A DNA stretch of 64,000 nucleotides from Nitrospira sp. CG24A (GTDB lineage: Bacteria > Nitrospirota > Nitrospiria > Nitrospirales > Nitrospiraceae), in contig NEWT02000032.1 of NCBI GenBank assembly GCA_002869925.2, forward strand, positions 26,217 to 90,216, read 5' to 3'. Positions 25,472-36,104 of this stretch are shown here, in pieces (the stretch's first letter is position 1; the number at the start of each line of letters is the position of its first letter). The notes beneath the pieces were generated by a model that made no database searches, was not told the origin of the DNA, and saw nothing but the letters and a program-made list of their open reading frames with translations. Made by a program: the position numbers and the translations under genes.

Positions 25472-26464
25472 ATGATACGGACGAGAATTATTGGAACGGG
25501 TTCATACCTCCCTGAACGGGTCGTGTCGAATCATGAGGTCGGGGCCTTGCTGGGCATTGCCCCGGCTGTTGTCTCTCGTCTCACAGGCATTCAGGAGCGA
25601 CGCAGGGCTGCGGCATCCCAAGCATCGTCTGATCTTGGGGTGGAAGCTGCGCGATCAGCGCTTGAGGCTGCCGGATTCTCGGCTTCAGACCTGGGAGCGA
25701 TCGTACTATCGACCACTTCTCCTGATACGGTTTTCCCCTCGACCGCCTGCCATGTGCAACGAATACTCGGCTGTTCCTCGATCCCGGCGTTCGACGTGGC
25801 GGCATCCTGTTCGGGCTTTCTCTACGGACTCTCGATGGCCGATGCCATGATCCGGAGCGGGCAGATAAAGACCTGTTTAGTGGTCGCCGCGGAAGTGAAG
25901 TCTCGCACCATCGACCCTGCTGATGGCGATACGGCGCTCTTGTTCGGCGATGGGGCCGGTGCGGTCGTATTGCGGGGCGAGCCAGAGGCAGGCGAGCTGA
26001 GCCAAGGACTCTTGGGTCTCCGTCTCCGTGCGGACGGCGCCCAGCATGGTTTGATTACAATCCCCGCAGGGGGATCGCGTCGGCCGACGACGTCGGACAC
26101 AATCGAGGCGAAGGCCCATACGTTGCAGATGCAAGGGGCTCTGCTCTTTCGCCTGGCCGTCAAGCGATTGGACCAAGTTATCCGCGAGACGCTGAAAGAG
26201 TTCGGTGTTGAGCTCCAAGACGTCGCGCAGGTGGTGTTGCACCAGGCCAACGGGCGGATTCTCGACCATCTGACGAAGCGGCTTGGGATCTCGCCGGAAC
26301 GAGTCTGCTCCGTGATCGGACGCTATGGGAATACATCGTCGGCGTCATTGCCTATCGCACTCGATCATGCCGTTCGTTCAGGAAACATTCATCCCCACGA
26401 CATTGTCTTGCTGGGAAGCTTTGGCGGTGGTGTGACTTGGGCCGCAGGGCTGATTCGGTGGTGA
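25472..26464 (+). CDS. fabH: 3-oxoacyl-ACP synthase III (FabH)
   Basis: The 330-residue enzyme has the KASIII catalytic triad: Cys113 in AASCSGF, His256 in VLHQANGRI and Asn286 in GRYGNTSSAS. It condenses acetyl-CoA (or another starter) with malonyl-ACP to begin fatty acid synthesis. The C-terminal GSFGGGVTWAAGLIRW is standard. It has its own sigma-70-type promoter and is not clustered with other fab genes, so a secondary paralog with a different starter is possible. Confidence 0.93.
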   Translation: MIRTRIIGTGSYLPERVVSNHEVGALLGIAPAVVSRLTGIQERRRAAASQASSDLGVEAARSALEAAGFSASDLGAIVLSTTSPDTVFPSTACHVQRILGCSSIPAFDVAASCSGFLYGLSMADAMIRSGQIKTCLVVAAEVKSRTIDPADGDTALLFGDGAGAVVLRGEPEAGELSQGLLGLRLRADGAQHGLITIPAGGSRRPTTSDTIEAKAHTLQMQGALLFRLAVKRLDQVIRETLKEFGVELQDVAQVVLHQANGRILDHLTKRLGISPERVCSVIGRYGNTSSASLPIALDHAVRSGNIHPHDIVLLGSFGGGVTWAAGLIRW

Positions 26465-26525
26465 GGCCTGCCTGATACGATGCTGGTGAGACACGTTGTG
26501 AGCCTCTGATATTGAGGAGTGTGTG

Positions 26526-27146
26526 ATGCTATTTGGATTGATCCCTCGAGAAGAAGCCTTCTTTGAATTGTTTAAGAAGGCCGCACATAACATGATCGAG
26601 GGGAGCCGTCTTCTAAAGGTGATGATGGAAGACTTCCGGTCTCCCGTCGAACAAGCCAGAGAGATCAAAGGTGTTGAGCACATCGGAGATGACATTACGC
26701 ACGACATCGCGCGTCGATTGAACCAGACGTTTATTACACCGATCGATCGGGAAGACATTCATGACCTCGCGAGTGCCCTCGACGATATTCTGGATACCAC
26801 AGAGGCGATCGCCGACCGTTTTGTGCTGTACAAAATACCGAAGCCGACTGAGAAGGCGATCAAGCTCGCCGACATTTTATACCAAGCATCGATGGCCGTG
26901 GGGCAAGGTGTAGACCTCCTGGGCCTTCCTCATCCGGAGATGAAAAAATGCAGTGTGCAGGTGAACAGTTTGGAGAATGAGGCAGACCGCGTCTCCCGCG
27001 ATGCCATTTCCGCCCTCTTTGAGAACGAGACGGACCCGATTGCGGTGATTATGTGGAAAGAAGTGTACGAGAACTTCGAAGCAGGAACCGACCGCTGCGA
27101 AGACGCTGCGAACATTCTTGAGCGAATCACGCTCAAGCATCACTAA
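26526..27146 (+). CDS. DUF47/PhoU-like Pit accessory protein
   Basis: The 206-residue all-helical protein belongs to the DUF47 (PhoU-like) family, with paired helices and acidic metal-binding patches such as EHIGDDITHDIARR and ENEADRVSRDA. Genes of this family are usually next to Pit phosphate transporters, as here, and modulate them. The ATG at 26526 has GAGGAG about six bases upstream, better placed than for the GTG at 26523. The Pit gene follows 120 bp downstream after an inverted-repeat element. Confidence 0.92.
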   Translation: MLFGLIPREEAFFELFKKAAHNMIEGSRLLKVMMEDFRSPVEQAREIKGVEHIGDDITHDIARRLNQTFITPIDREDIHDLASALDDILDTTEAIADRFVLYKIPKPTEKAIKLADILYQASMAVGQGVDLLGLPHPEMKKCSVQVNSLENEADRVSRDAISALFENETDPIAVIMWKEVYENFEAGTDRCEDAANILERITLKHH

Positions 27147-27154
27147 AGGAGCGT

Positions 27155-27260
27155 GAAAGGTGAAACGTTGAACGTGGAAGTAAACGAGAGCATCCTAATC
27201 GTTCGGTTCCTGCCAGAATGATCCTACACGTTTTATCTTTCACCTTTTACGTTTCACGGA
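27155..27260. repeat. Imperfect inverted repeat between the DUF47 and pit genes
   Basis: The left side CGTGAAAGGTGAAACGTT faces a right side that, reversed, reads CGTGAAACGTAAAAGGTGAAA. The right end TTTTACGTTTCACG also occurs upstream of the gene at 49369. It lies inside a probable operon just before the pit start. Confidence 0.55.
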
Positions 27261-27266
27261 TGGGTC

Positions 27267-28259
27267 ATGTTTGATCTCAGTGGAATGCTGCTCCTGGTGG
27301 TGGCGCTGGCGCTGCTGTTCGACTTTTCGAATGGGTGGCATGACAGCGCCAACGCCATTGCGACCGTTGTGTCGACGAGAGTCGTGAGCCCGTTTGTAGC
27401 GGTCATGGCAGCTGGTGTGCTCAATGTGGCCGGGGCGTTCATGTCCACCGCTGTGGCCAAGATGGTGGGCTCGGGGATTGTCAATCCGGCTGTGGTGACT
27501 CAAGAGATGGTGGCGGCGGCGCTGGCCGGCGCTATTGTGTGGAATCTCTTCACGCTGTTATTGGGTCTGCCGACCAGCTCGTCTCACGCATTAATCGGAG
27601 GACTGGTCGGGGCCGCGGTCACCCATGGAGGGTGGGACATCGTGAAGTGGTCCGGCCTTCGACCGGTGATGGAAGCCATGGTGCTTGCGCCGTTTTTCGG
27701 CTTTGCCATCGGATTTTCGTTGATGGTGGCGATCAGTTGGATCTTCTTTCGCGTGACCCGGAGTGTGGCTAATCTGTTGTTCAAACGGCTTCAGCTTGTG
27801 TCCGCCTGTTTTATGGCGTTTAGTCACGGCGCGAATGATGCGCAGAAGGCGATGGGGATCATTACGTTGGCGTTACTTTCTGCTGGTCAGATTTCTTCGA
27901 ATGACGTGCCGGGTTGGGTGATCGGGGCCTGTGCGGTGGCAATGGGATTGGGAACGGCCGTGGGTGGCTGGCAGATCGTTCGTACGCTGGGAATGGGCAT
28001 CGTCAAGCTGGAGCCTGTGCATGGGTTTGCTGCAGAGACCGGCGCAGCGGCGGTGCTGCTTGTGACGGCGTACGTTGGGCTGCCGGTGAGCACCACTCAG
28101 ACGATTACGACGTCGGTCATGGGCGTCGGCGCCATCAAGCGATTTTCGGCCGTGCGCTGGGGTGTCACCGCGAGAATCCTGTATGCCTGGGTCTTCACGC
28201 TCCCTGGCGCTGCGCTTCTCGCGTCGCTCATCTACCTGGCCATGGTGAAGTTTCAGTAG
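27267..28259 (+). CDS. pit: Low-affinity inorganic phosphate transporter (Pit family)
   Basis: The 330-residue membrane protein has the duplicated Pit signature: FSNGWHDSANAIATVVSTRV near the N-terminus and SHGANDAQKAMGIITLAL in the second half, each in a re-entrant helical region. About ten membrane helices are predicted. Pit carriers import metal-phosphate with protons. It follows the DUF47 partner. Its 3' end overlaps the convergent phoR gene by 32 bases, so full-length transcripts of the two would be antisense to each other there. Confidence 0.95.
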   Translation: MFDLSGMLLLVVALALLFDFSNGWHDSANAIATVVSTRVVSPFVAVMAAGVLNVAGAFMSTAVAKMVGSGIVNPAVVTQEMVAAALAGAIVWNLFTLLLGLPTSSSHALIGGLVGAAVTHGGWDIVKWSGLRPVMEAMVLAPFFGFAIGFSLMVAISWIFFRVTRSVANLLFKRLQLVSACFMAFSHGANDAQKAMGIITLALLSAGQISSNDVPGWVIGACAVAMGLGTAVGGWQIVRTLGMGIVKLEPVHGFAAETGAAAVLLVTAYVGLPVSTTQTITTSVMGVGAIKRFSAVRWGVTARILYAWVFTLPGAALLASLIYLAMVKFQ

Positions 28260-30090
28260 CCGAGAGACCGGTGTATTGAACGGGTAGCCGAACGACAAAT
28301 CGACTACCGGTCGGAGCGTTCGCTTCGACCCATACCCGCCCGCCAAGGCCCTCGGCGATATGCTTGACGATGGCCAGCCCGAGCCCTGTTCCACCTAACT
28401 CGCGTGAGCGGGCTTTATCGACTCGATAGAATCGTTCGAATACGCGCGGGCGCTCCATCTCAGGAATTCCTATACCGGTATCGGTCACGCTCAGCTCCAC
28501 TGCGGTGACCGTCGCGGGCTGTTCCGCATCGTCCGACACCGGGTGGGCCGCCACTGTGATGGTGCCGTTCTCGGGCGTGTATTTGACCGCGTTATCGAGC
28601 AAGTTGGACAGAATTTGTATCAGCCGGTCCTCATCGCCGAATACCGCGGGCAGATGCTCCTCTACGAAGGAGACAAGGCGGTGCCCCTTCTTATCTGCTA
28701 AGGGCTTGAGGATGGCCAGCGTCCGTTCGATGATGCTCTGGATATGCAGCGGTTCTCGCTTGAACTGGACCTGTCCGGATTCGATCTTCGACAGCTGGAG
28801 AAGATCTTCGAGAATCAAGTTCAGCCGATCGCTTTGTTTGAGAATGATATTGAGGAATTGTGTGCTGGTCTCAGGATCGTCTTTGCCACCATCGAGCAAG
28901 GCTTCGATATAGCCTTTGATCGATGTGAGCGGGGTTCTCAACTCGTGGGACACGTTGGCGACGAAATCTTTTCGGATCATTTCCAGGCGGCGTAGCTCTG
29001 TCATGTCGTGGAAGACGAGAATCACGCAGGCTTCGTTTTCTCGATCGGATTCGGTCACTGAGGCCTCGATATGGAGACGGCGACCGCTTGGGTGAAGAAG
29101 AATTTCATCTTCTTTGTTCATGCGTCTGGTGAGGACTGTTGAGACCAATGTATCCAACTGAGGATGCCGGAAGACATCGGAGCAGGGGTGCCCCCGCGCC
29201 TCCATTCTGGTGACGTCGAACATCCGTTCCAGCGCCGGATTGATTTGCAGCACGCGGCCTCGCCGATCCAGGACCATCACGCCTTCAACCATCGAGGTCA
29301 GCATGGCCAGGAGCTGAGATCGATCTTCGGAAAGTTCGTCGATTTTGGTTTTGAGTTGGTCCGTCATCTGGTTGAGTGTGTCGGCTAAGAGGCCGACTTC
29401 ATCGCGCGATCCTGTTCTGATGCGAACCGCATGGTCACCCTTCGCCAGCCGCTGTGCCGCGACGGCGATGTCTGACAGGGGTTTCGTAATGCTGTGAGCG
29501 AGCCACACATTCAGCGCGACGGCAATGAAGAATGCAATCCCGAAGGCGAGGGCCAGGTCTCGGTGCAACTTGGCTACGTCACTGTCGTATGTCGTCATCG
29601 GTAACCCCAGTCTCAAAAAGGCTGAGGGCGTAGCTTGGTTCGGACTCTTGAGACCGATGGCCACATACAACGTACGTTCACCGGTGGTGTGGCTCGTTCG
29701 GAGGTCCGTCCCGCGCCCTGTGGCTATGGCTTGCTGAACCTCCGGTCGTGTTCGGTGATTTTCAAGCGTGGCGAGGAGGTGATCCGAAACGGCGCTATCG
29801 GCCAACACCCGTCCATCCGGGGTCATGACGGTCACGCGTGCGAGGGCTCGCGCGCTGAGCTCTCGTACAGCTGCGTGTAATTGAGGAGTCGAAGATAACG
29901 CTTCTGATTGCGTCAGGAACGGCTGCAGCCCGTATGCGACGAGGCTGGTTCGAGCCTCCAGTATTTGGCCTGACTGGACGATCTCCTGTTGATCAAGGGA
30001 GCGAACAGCTAATGTTCGGGCGATCAGAAGACCGCAGGCGAGAACGATCAGGGCTGCGATAGTGACCTTCCATCGGATGGAGAGGGTCAT
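28228..30090 (-). CDS. phoR: Membrane sensor histidine kinase (PhoR-like)
   Basis: The 620-residue protein has a first membrane helix (about 8-28), an extracytoplasmic sensing region, a second helix (about 185-205), HAMP (about 205-260), a coiled linker, PAS (about 265-370), HisKA with the phospho-His in VSHELRTPLTSIKGY, and HATPase with NLLDNAVKY (N box), DTGIGIP (G1) and GGTGLGLAIVKH (G2). The response regulator gene precedes it with an ATGA overlap. The PAS-containing PhoR layout and the convergent Pit gene point to phosphate sensing, but the classical PstSCAB-PhoU genes are not in the window. Confidence 0.93.
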   Translation of the reverse strand: MTLSIRWKVTIAALIVLACGLLIARTLAVRSLDQQEIVQSGQILEARTSLVAYGLQPFLTQSEALSSTPQLHAAVRELSARALARVTVMTPDGRVLADSAVSDHLLATLENHRTRPEVQQAIATGRGTDLRTSHTTGERTLYVAIGLKSPNQATPSAFLRLGLPMTTYDSDVAKLHRDLALAFGIAFFIAVALNVWLAHSITKPLSDIAVAAQRLAKGDHAVRIRTGSRDEVGLLADTLNQMTDQLKTKIDELSEDRSQLLAMLTSMVEGVMVLDRRGRVLQINPALERMFDVTRMEARGHPCSDVFRHPQLDTLVSTVLTRRMNKEDEILLHPSGRRLHIEASVTESDRENEACVILVFHDMTELRRLEMIRKDFVANVSHELRTPLTSIKGYIEALLDGGKDDPETSTQFLNIILKQSDRLNLILEDLLQLSKIESGQVQFKREPLHIQSIIERTLAILKPLADKKGHRLVSFVEEHLPAVFGDEDRLIQILSNLLDNAVKYTPENGTITVAAHPVSDDAEQPATVTAVELSVTDTGIGIPEMERPRVFERFYRVDKARSRELGGTGLGLAIVKHIAEGLGGRVWVEANAPTGSRFVVRLPVQYTGLSATETSPWPGR

Positions 30091-30797
30091 GCCGAATGAT
30101 CCAACTCTTTGAGCTTATATCCCAGAGATTTGACCGACATGATCGCCTCGCTGAGCGAAGGGAGTTTCTGCTTAAGTCTTCGAATATGGACGTCGACTGT
30201 CCGTGTGGTTCCGTAGTAATCGTACCCCCAGACGGAATTAAGGAGGACATCGCGTGTAAGAACTCTGCCGGGATTGCGCAACAGATGTTCAAGCAGGCCG
30301 AACTCTTTTGCCGTGAGGGGGATTTCTAGTTTTTTTACAGTGACTTCGTGTCGTGCGAGATCCATGACGAGATCGCCATAGCGATAGTGAGCCGGGCTAT
30401 CGTCCGGTTTCCGTTCGAGCCGTCGAAAGAGTGCCTTGATTCGGGCAACCAGGGTTTTGGGGCTGAATGGTTTGATGACGTAGTCGTCGGCTCCTAGTTC
30501 TAGACCGATGATGGTGTCCGATTCCTCGGCTTTGGCGGTCAACATGATGATGGGGAGCCTCGCGGTTTCTGGAGCCGATCGAAGGCGTGTGCAGACCTCG
30601 ATGCCGTCGATTTCGGGCAACATCAAATCGAGGACGACCAAATCGGGTTTCTCCTGTTTCACCTGCCGGAGGCCTTCCATGCCGGTTTTGGCCAAGACGG
30701 TTCGAAAGCCTTCTTTCTCCAAATACAGTTTCACCAGTTGGAGGATGTCGTGCTCGTCTTCAACAATGAGGATCTTCTTGGTTGCAGGGATTGGCAT
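30087..30797 (-). CDS. phoB: OmpR/PhoB-family response regulator
   Basis: The 236-residue product has a receiver domain with the phosphorylated Asp in [13 protein letters not shown] and the conserved Lys in DDYVIKPF, then an OmpR-type winged helix ending in the [15 protein letters not shown] recognition region. The start at 30797 ([15 protein letters not shown]) fits the family; the longer frame upstream does not. Operon with the kinase (ATGA overlap). It is divergent from ispH with 178 bp between them. Confidence 0.93.
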   Translation of the reverse strand: MPIPATKKILIVEDEHDILQLVKLYLEKEGFRTVLAKTGMEGLRQVKQEKPDLVVLDLMLPEIDGIEVCTRLRSAPETARLPIIMLTAKAEESDTIIGLELGADDYVIKPFSPKTLVARIKALFRRLERKPDDSPAHYRYGDLVMDLARHEVTVKKLEIPLTAKEFGLLEHLLRNPGRVLTRDVLLNSVWGYDYYGTTRTVDVHIRRLKQKLPSLSEAIMSVKSLGYKLKELDHSA

Positions 30798-30975
30798 GGT
30801 CGGTGTTGTGAGCCTACGAGGGCGTAAGAACTCTGTCAAGCAAGGGGTGGAACAAGAAGCGCGGGCCAATTCAGTTGACGAGGCCCGCTGCTCTGACGTA
30901 AGGTGGATTTCGGCAATTCGAGAGTCGGCGGCAGGAGCGGAGCGCTCTACTGAGTTCAGGGAGAAGGAGACGGCT

Positions 30976-31938
30976 ATGAAGATCTATCTCGCCAATCCAC
31001 GAGGGTTTTGCGCCGGGGTTGACCGGGCCATTGATATCGTTGATCTCTCACTGAAAAAGTATGGGGCGCCCATCTATGTCCGGCATGAAATCGTCCATAG
31101 CCGTCATGTTGTGAACTCGCTCCGCACCAAGGGCGCCGTATTTGTCGAGGAGCTGGGAGAAGTGCCGGAAGGTTCGGTCGTGATCTTCAGCGCCCATGGG
31201 GTCGCCAAGTCGGTGTGGGACGAAGCGAATCGGCGGCGGTTGCATGTGATCGATGCCACCTGCCCATTAGTCATCAAAGTGCATAACGAGGTCAACCGCG
31301 ACTATACGCAGGGGTATGATCTCATTCTGATCGGCCACGCCGGCCACCCCGAAGTGATCGGGACACTGGGACAGATCCCGGACAAGTTCCACCTGGTATC
31401 CTCCGTCGCCGATGTCGAGAAGCTACAGGTCGATAACATCCACGACCTCTCCTATGTGACGCAAACGACCCTGAGTGTCGATGAGTGCCGGGATATCGTC
31501 GGCGCCCTTCATCAACGGTTTCCGCATATTAAAGGGCCACATCAGGAAGATATTTGTTACGCGACACAGAACCGCCAGAATGCAGTGAAAGAGCTCTCCA
31601 AGCTCGTGGACGTCATTCTCGTCATCGGTTCTCCAAATAGTTCTAACTCCAACCGCCTACGTGAGTTAGGAGAGCAGTGTGGAATCGCGTCTTATTTGAT
31701 CGATGCCGCGTCCGACATCAATCCAACCTGGCTTGCGAACGTGCAGGCGGTTGGGATCACAGCCGGTGCTTCCGCGCCAGAAGTGTTGGTTGAGGAAGTG
31801 GTGACGTACCTCAAGACTTTTGGGGAGGCAGAGGTTCGTGATTTGACAGTGATCGAAGAAGACGTGGAGTTTCTTCTCCCGAAGGAATTAATCAGTATTG
31901 AGTCTTCCAATAAATCCGCCGGAGCGCAGGTAGGATAG
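30976..31938 (+). CDS. ispH: 4-hydroxy-3-methylbut-2-enyl diphosphate reductase
   Basis: The 320-residue enzyme does the last step of the MEP isoprenoid pathway, reducing HMBPP to IPP and DMAPP with a 4Fe-4S cluster. The three cluster cysteines are in [20 protein letters not shown] and [11 protein letters not shown], and the [11 protein letters not shown] and TAGASAPE segments are intact. The ATG at 30976 has GAGAAGGAGA just upstream; the longer open frame before it overlaps phoB and is not coding. With dxs and ispG (44.7-47.9 kb) it supplies precursors for hopanoids and quinones. Confidence 0.96.
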   Translation: MKIYLANPRGFCAGVDRAIDIVDLSLKKYGAPIYVRHEIVHSRHVVNSLRTKGAVFVEELGEVPEGSVVIFSAHGVAKSVWDEANRRRLHVIDATCPLVIKVHNEVNRDYTQGYDLILIGHAGHPEVIGTLGQIPDKFHLVSSVADVEKLQVDNIHDLSYVTQTTLSVDECRDIVGALHQRFPHIKGPHQEDICYATQNRQNAVKELSKLVDVILVIGSPNSSNSNRLRELGEQCGIASYLIDAASDINPTWLANVQAVGITAGASAPEVLVEEVVTYLKTFGEAEVRDLTVIEEDVEFLLPKELISIESSNKSAGAQVG

Positions 31939-32220
31939 CCACACTCTTCGCGATGCTCCAGCTCCCAAATGTAGTGGGCTCACCTCTTAACTCCTACCAC
32001 GGGCAGTGTTTTTCTTTGATTTCACGCACAACTCTGTGCTAAAAACCGAGCGATTTATTCATTCGCCCTCATACGCATGGCAGCTGTTGTGATTGAGCAG
32101 ACATCGCATCCTGCCCTCTGTCCCACGGCACGGCTTGAATGGGGTCGTGTGAGGAGAAACGTTCATGAATCAGGCGGGCGAAGCCCTTATGAGACAGATG
32201 CGTTACCAAAGGAGTGATCG

Positions 32221-35200
32221 ATGTATTTAAAGTCCCTTGAAATGATGGGATTTAAGTCGTTCGCAGAAGCCCGGATCGAATTTCCTAACGGCGTGACGGC
32301 CATTGTGGGGCCAAACGGGAGTGGGAAAAGTAACGTCGTCGATGCAATTCTTTGGGTGCTTGGTGAGCAGAGCACAAAGTCTCTGCGCAGCGAGAAGATG
32401 GAAGATGTGATTTTTAACGGGACCGAAATGCGGAAGCCTCTCGGTTTGGCTGAAGTGTCGCTCGTGATCAGTGGGCTGGATCAGATCACGGTCGATCCAT
32501 TGTCCGGTCTTTCAAGCCAGCTGGCGGAGTATCAAGAACTCATGATCACGCGCCGCCTCTATCGGAATGGCGACAGTGAATATCTCATCAATAAGACGGT
32601 CTGCCGGTTGAAGGATGTCCGGAGCATCCTGTTGGATACCAGGGCCGGGACCAAAGGGCACACGGTTATCGCACAGGGACAAATCGATCAGATACTGAAC
32701 GCGTCACCACAAAACAGGCGGGAGTTGATCGAGGAGACCGCCGGCATTGTTCGTTACAAGAAGCAGAAAGGCGAAGCATTGCGGAAGTTGGAGGCGACCC
32801 AACAAAACCTTTCGCGGGTGCGGGATATCATTGCTGAAGTGAAAAAGCAGTTGAATGCTCTCGAGCGCCAAGCGCGGCAAGCGCGGTCGTATCAGACATT
32901 GCACCAAGAAGCGAAGTCGCTGGAGATTCAGTTGCTGGCGAACGAATATCGTGTCCTCCGAACCACGATCCAGGATGTGGAGTCGGAATTACAGACATTG
33001 GAAGCGCAGGAGTTTGAGCAGTCCGCCGAGCTGGCGCGTCTGAATGCCGAACTTGAACGGATCAAGCTCGCGATGACCATTGCGAATGAGGCGATCGGGG
33101 AACGGCGTGAGGAATTGTCAAAGGCGGAACAGCAACAGGCTCGGGCGCTGACGGCCGCAGAGATTGAACGGAATCGCGGTGAACTCTATGTGCAGCAGCG
33201 TGGTCAGGGCAGAGAAGAGCTTGAGCGTCTCACCATGGAACAGCAGCAGGCTGCGGCGGAGGCGGCGGCCCTTGAAGAGACACTGGCCACGCTCGATCGT
33301 GAGTGTGTGGAGCGAGAGCAGGTGTTTACGGAACTCGATCGGGAGATGAAGGAGCTGGTCCAGCAAAGAGTTGCGGCGTTAGCTGAGGAAGAACGAGGGC
33401 GCCGGGATGTTCTGAATCTGGCGGTACTGGTCGGGAATACTGAACAGACGTTGGTGCAATTGGCTGCTCGGATCCAAGAGGCGGCGGCTCGTGAAGATCG
33501 GCTTGTTCGTGAGCGAGAGGACGTTCGCCTGCAACATCTCGCGGCAACGGACAAACGTCAGGGACTCCAGCAGGCCTGTCATGAGGCAGAGCAATCGGTC
33601 GTAGATCTGCGTCGGCAACAGCAGGGAGTGGAGGAAGAGCGCGGGCGTGTGTCGGCTGAGCTAGCCGAAGTCGATCGATCGGTATTTCGCCAGTCGGAAG
33701 AGCTGGCCGCGGTGGACTCTCATCTTCGAGCGCTGCAGGGTGTGCTGCAGGAAGACATGGGGTATGGGCGGCGCGGTGATGAAGAATCGACGGCGCTCAA
33801 AGCCTGTGCTGGGGTTCGCGAGGCCATTGCCGAGTGGTTGGTTGTGCCTCCCGGATGGGACCGTGCTGTGGAAGCGATCTTGGGTGAGCGGGTCAGGGGA
33901 TGGTTCGTCGATGATCCCACTGCGGCGTGCGAGGCGGTTGAATTTCTCAAAGAGAAAGATCTCGGTCGCGGCATGTTCATCCCGCAGCAACCTCGCTGGA
34001 CCGCGTGTCCTACGGCCTCTCGTTCCTGGTGGCCTGCGATGGAGGGCCAGCCTGGCGTGGTTGGATGTGCAGTCGATTTGATTGCTGTAGACGGCGCGCG
34101 TGAAGCGGCCCGAGACTATCTCTTCGACCGAATGGTGTTTGTCGAGACCCTCAAGGACGCGACCGTATTGTGGGAGCAACAGGCTTGCGCGACGTCCGAT
34201 GGGCCTCTCTTCGTGACACGTGCGGGAGAAATTTTGGATGCAGCCGGGGTGATCATCGGTGGTCAGGCCAGTGCAACGGGGGGGCTGCTGCAGCGGCGTC
34301 GAGAGGTCCTTCAGCTGGATTCCCAGCGGATCTCTTTGACGTCCGCGATTGAAGAACGCAAGCAGAGACAGGAACAGTTGCAGGCGCAAGGACAGGAATT
34401 GCGTGAACAGAGCCGGCAACTCGGGGAGTCGTTGCGTGAGGCTGAAATGCAGGGGCTCTCACTACGGAAAGACGAAGCCGGACTTCAGCATGTGCAGGGA
34501 GAGCTGACCGTGCGGATTGAGACATTGATGAACGATACGCAACGGGGTTCAGCGGATGGGCAGCGCCTTGAGCAAGAAGCGCGCTCTGTCGACGCGCAAC
34601 TTGCACAGTGGAGGGCGGAGAAGTTCGGTCAGGAAGCCGGGCTGAGCCAAGTACGCGAGCGAGTCGCGCACATCGATCACGGGATGCAGGGGCTGCAGCA
34701 GCGATTCACAGAAGCACAATTGGCGGCGCAGGACACACGGACAACCCGTGAGCATCGCCATCGTGATCTTCAGCGGATTCAGCAACAGCAGCACGATGGG
34801 ACGACGCGCATTGACACGTTGACGCAGCATGTCGAAGGGCTCACGGCCTCGATCGAACAGAGCCGTGTCGAACGTGAGGATCAAGAGGCCCGTTGTCGGG
34901 AGTTCGGTGAATCGGCAGTCCGGATAAAAGCTCAACTGGTCGAACTGCAAGAGGAACAGGCGCGGGATATGTCGGCAGCGCACCAAGTTGATATCCGGCT
35001 GGAGGAGGTGCGTCGCACGGTGTCTTCTCTTCGTGAATCCCGCATGACGGTAGAGGTCAAGAAGGCGGAACTTCGGGTGCAATTGGGAACGGTCGAATCG
35101 ACGCTCGTGGGAACGTACCAGGTGGATCTTGCGACGCTGTCGGATGCACCAGTTGTAGAGGAGGCATCCGCTCTTGGGCAGGAGCCGATCACAGCATTGC

Positions 35201-35898
35201 CGCCGGCGGTCGATGAGGTGGCGTTACGGGCACAGCTTCAGAAAGTTCGGGAGAAACTCGATCGCTTGGGGCCGATCAATTTGGCCGCTATTCACGAACA
35301 CCAAGAGTTGGATGAACGGTATCGATTCTTGACGACGCAGGAACTAGACCTGTCCACATCGATCGGCTCACTCAAAGAAATCATTCAGCGTATCAACCGC
35401 ACCACGAAAGACATGTTTACCGATACCTTTGCCGAACTCCAGCAGAAGTTCAGTGAGGTATTTGTGAAGTTCTTCCCGGGTGGCCGGGCCGAACTTCAAC
35501 TGGTCGAGGCGCAAGTGGATGAAACGGTAGAAGGCAGTGGACCGCAGGAACCAGGAGTCGATATCGTGGTGCAGCCACCGGGTAAGCGTTTGAAGAGTAT
35601 CACCATGCTGTCGGGCGGTGAGAAAACGTTGACGGCTATGGCGTTGCTCTTTGCGAGCTTTTTAATCAGACCGACGCCGTTTTGTATTCTTGACGAAATC
35701 GACGCGCCGCTGGACGAAGAGAATATCGGACGTTTCACCAGCGTGTTGCGTGAACTGTCCGAGGGTGCGCAGTTTATGGTGATCACTCACAGTAAGAAGA
35801 CCATGGCCATTGCAGATTCGTTGTTTGGCGTCACCATGGAAGAGCCCGGCATCTCAAAAATCCTTTCAGTAAGACTGGGGAACTTGCAGCCGGCCTAA
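32221..35898 (+). CDS. smc: Chromosome segregation protein SMC
   Basis: The 1225-residue protein has the full SMC layout: Walker A GPNGSGKSN at about 32-40, a long coiled coil, a hinge near 520-690 (GWDRAVEAILGERVRGWFVDD and the Gly-rich GGLLQRRREV end), a second coiled coil, then the ABC signature LSGGEKTLTA and Walker B FCILDEIDAPLDE near the C-terminus. It condenses and organises the chromosome with ScpA/ScpB, which are not in the window. AAAGGAG precedes the ATG. The length is near the usual 1150-1200. Confidence 0.96.
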   Translation: MYLKSLEMMGFKSFAEARIEFPNGVTAIVGPNGSGKSNVVDAILWVLGEQSTKSLRSEKMEDVIFNGTEMRKPLGLAEVSLVISGLDQITVDPLSGLSSQLAEYQELMITRRLYRNGDSEYLINKTVCRLKDVRSILLDTRAGTKGHTVIAQGQIDQILNASPQNRRELIEETAGIVRYKKQKGEALRKLEATQQNLSRVRDIIAEVKKQLNALERQARQARSYQTLHQEAKSLEIQLLANEYRVLRTTIQDVESELQTLEAQEFEQSAELARLNAELERIKLAMTIANEAIGERREELSKAEQQQARALTAAEIERNRGELYVQQRGQGREELERLTMEQQQAAAEAAALEETLATLDRECVEREQVFTELDREMKELVQQRVAALAEEERGRRDVLNLAVLVGNTEQTLVQLAARIQEAAAREDRLVREREDVRLQHLAATDKRQGLQQACHEAEQSVVDLRRQQQGVEEERGRVSAELAEVDRSVFRQSEELAAVDSHLRALQGVLQEDMGYGRRGDEESTALKACAGVREAIAEWLVVPPGWDRAVEAILGERVRGWFVDDPTAACEAVEFLKEKDLGRGMFIPQQPRWTACPTASRSWWPAMEGQPGVVGCAVDLIAVDGAREAARDYLFDRMVFVETLKDATVLWEQQACATSDGPLFVTRAGEILDAAGVIIGGQASATGGLLQRRREVLQLDSQRISLTSAIEERKQRQEQLQAQGQELREQSRQLGESLREAEMQGLSLRKDEAGLQHVQGELTVRIETLMNDTQRGSADGQRLEQEARSVDAQLAQWRAEKFGQEAGLSQVRERVAHIDHGMQGLQQRFTEAQLAAQDTRTTREHRHRDLQRIQQQQHDGTTRIDTLTQHVEGLTASIEQSRVEREDQEARCREFGESAVRIKAQLVELQEEQARDMSAAHQVDIRLEEVRRTVSSLRESRMTVEVKKAELRVQLGTVESTLVGTYQVDLATLSDAPVVEEASALGQEPITALPPAVDEVALRAQLQKVREKLDRLGPINLAAIHEHQELDERYRFLTTQELDLSTSIGSLKEIIQRINRTTKDMFTDTFAELQQKFSEVFVKFFPGGRAELQLVEAQVDETVEGSGPQEPGVDIVVQPPGKRLKSITMLSGGEKTLTAMALLFASFLIRPTPFCILDEIDAPLDEENIGRFTSVLRELSEGAQFMVITHSKKTMAIADSLFGVTMEEPGISKILSVRLGNLQPA

Positions 35899-35954
35899 GG
35901 AGGCTGGACTGGATAAAACATCCGTACTTCAGAGGACTTCCGCGTTTCGATTTC

Positions 35955-35984
35955 TTGACCTTCGAGTCACGTGTCTGCTATATA
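35955..35984 (+). promoter_or_regulatory. Candidate promoter of the shc gene
   Basis: TTGACC is followed after 18 bases by TATATA. It lies about 120 bases before the chosen shc ATG at 36105, in the gap after smc. Confidence 0.45.
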
Positions 35985-36104
35985 GCCCAAGATAGGCTGA
36001 TCTACGGGTGTGCCAATTGTAGTTCAAGCTATATGTTAAATGGGGGCAAGGCGAGTCACCCGCATTGTCCTAATTCCACCAACAGTATTCGACAGACCGA
36101 TACA

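Noticed and set aside
30508..30975. Upstream extension of ispH
   Set aside because: It is antisense to phoB and the intergenic region; family alignment places the ispH start at 30976.
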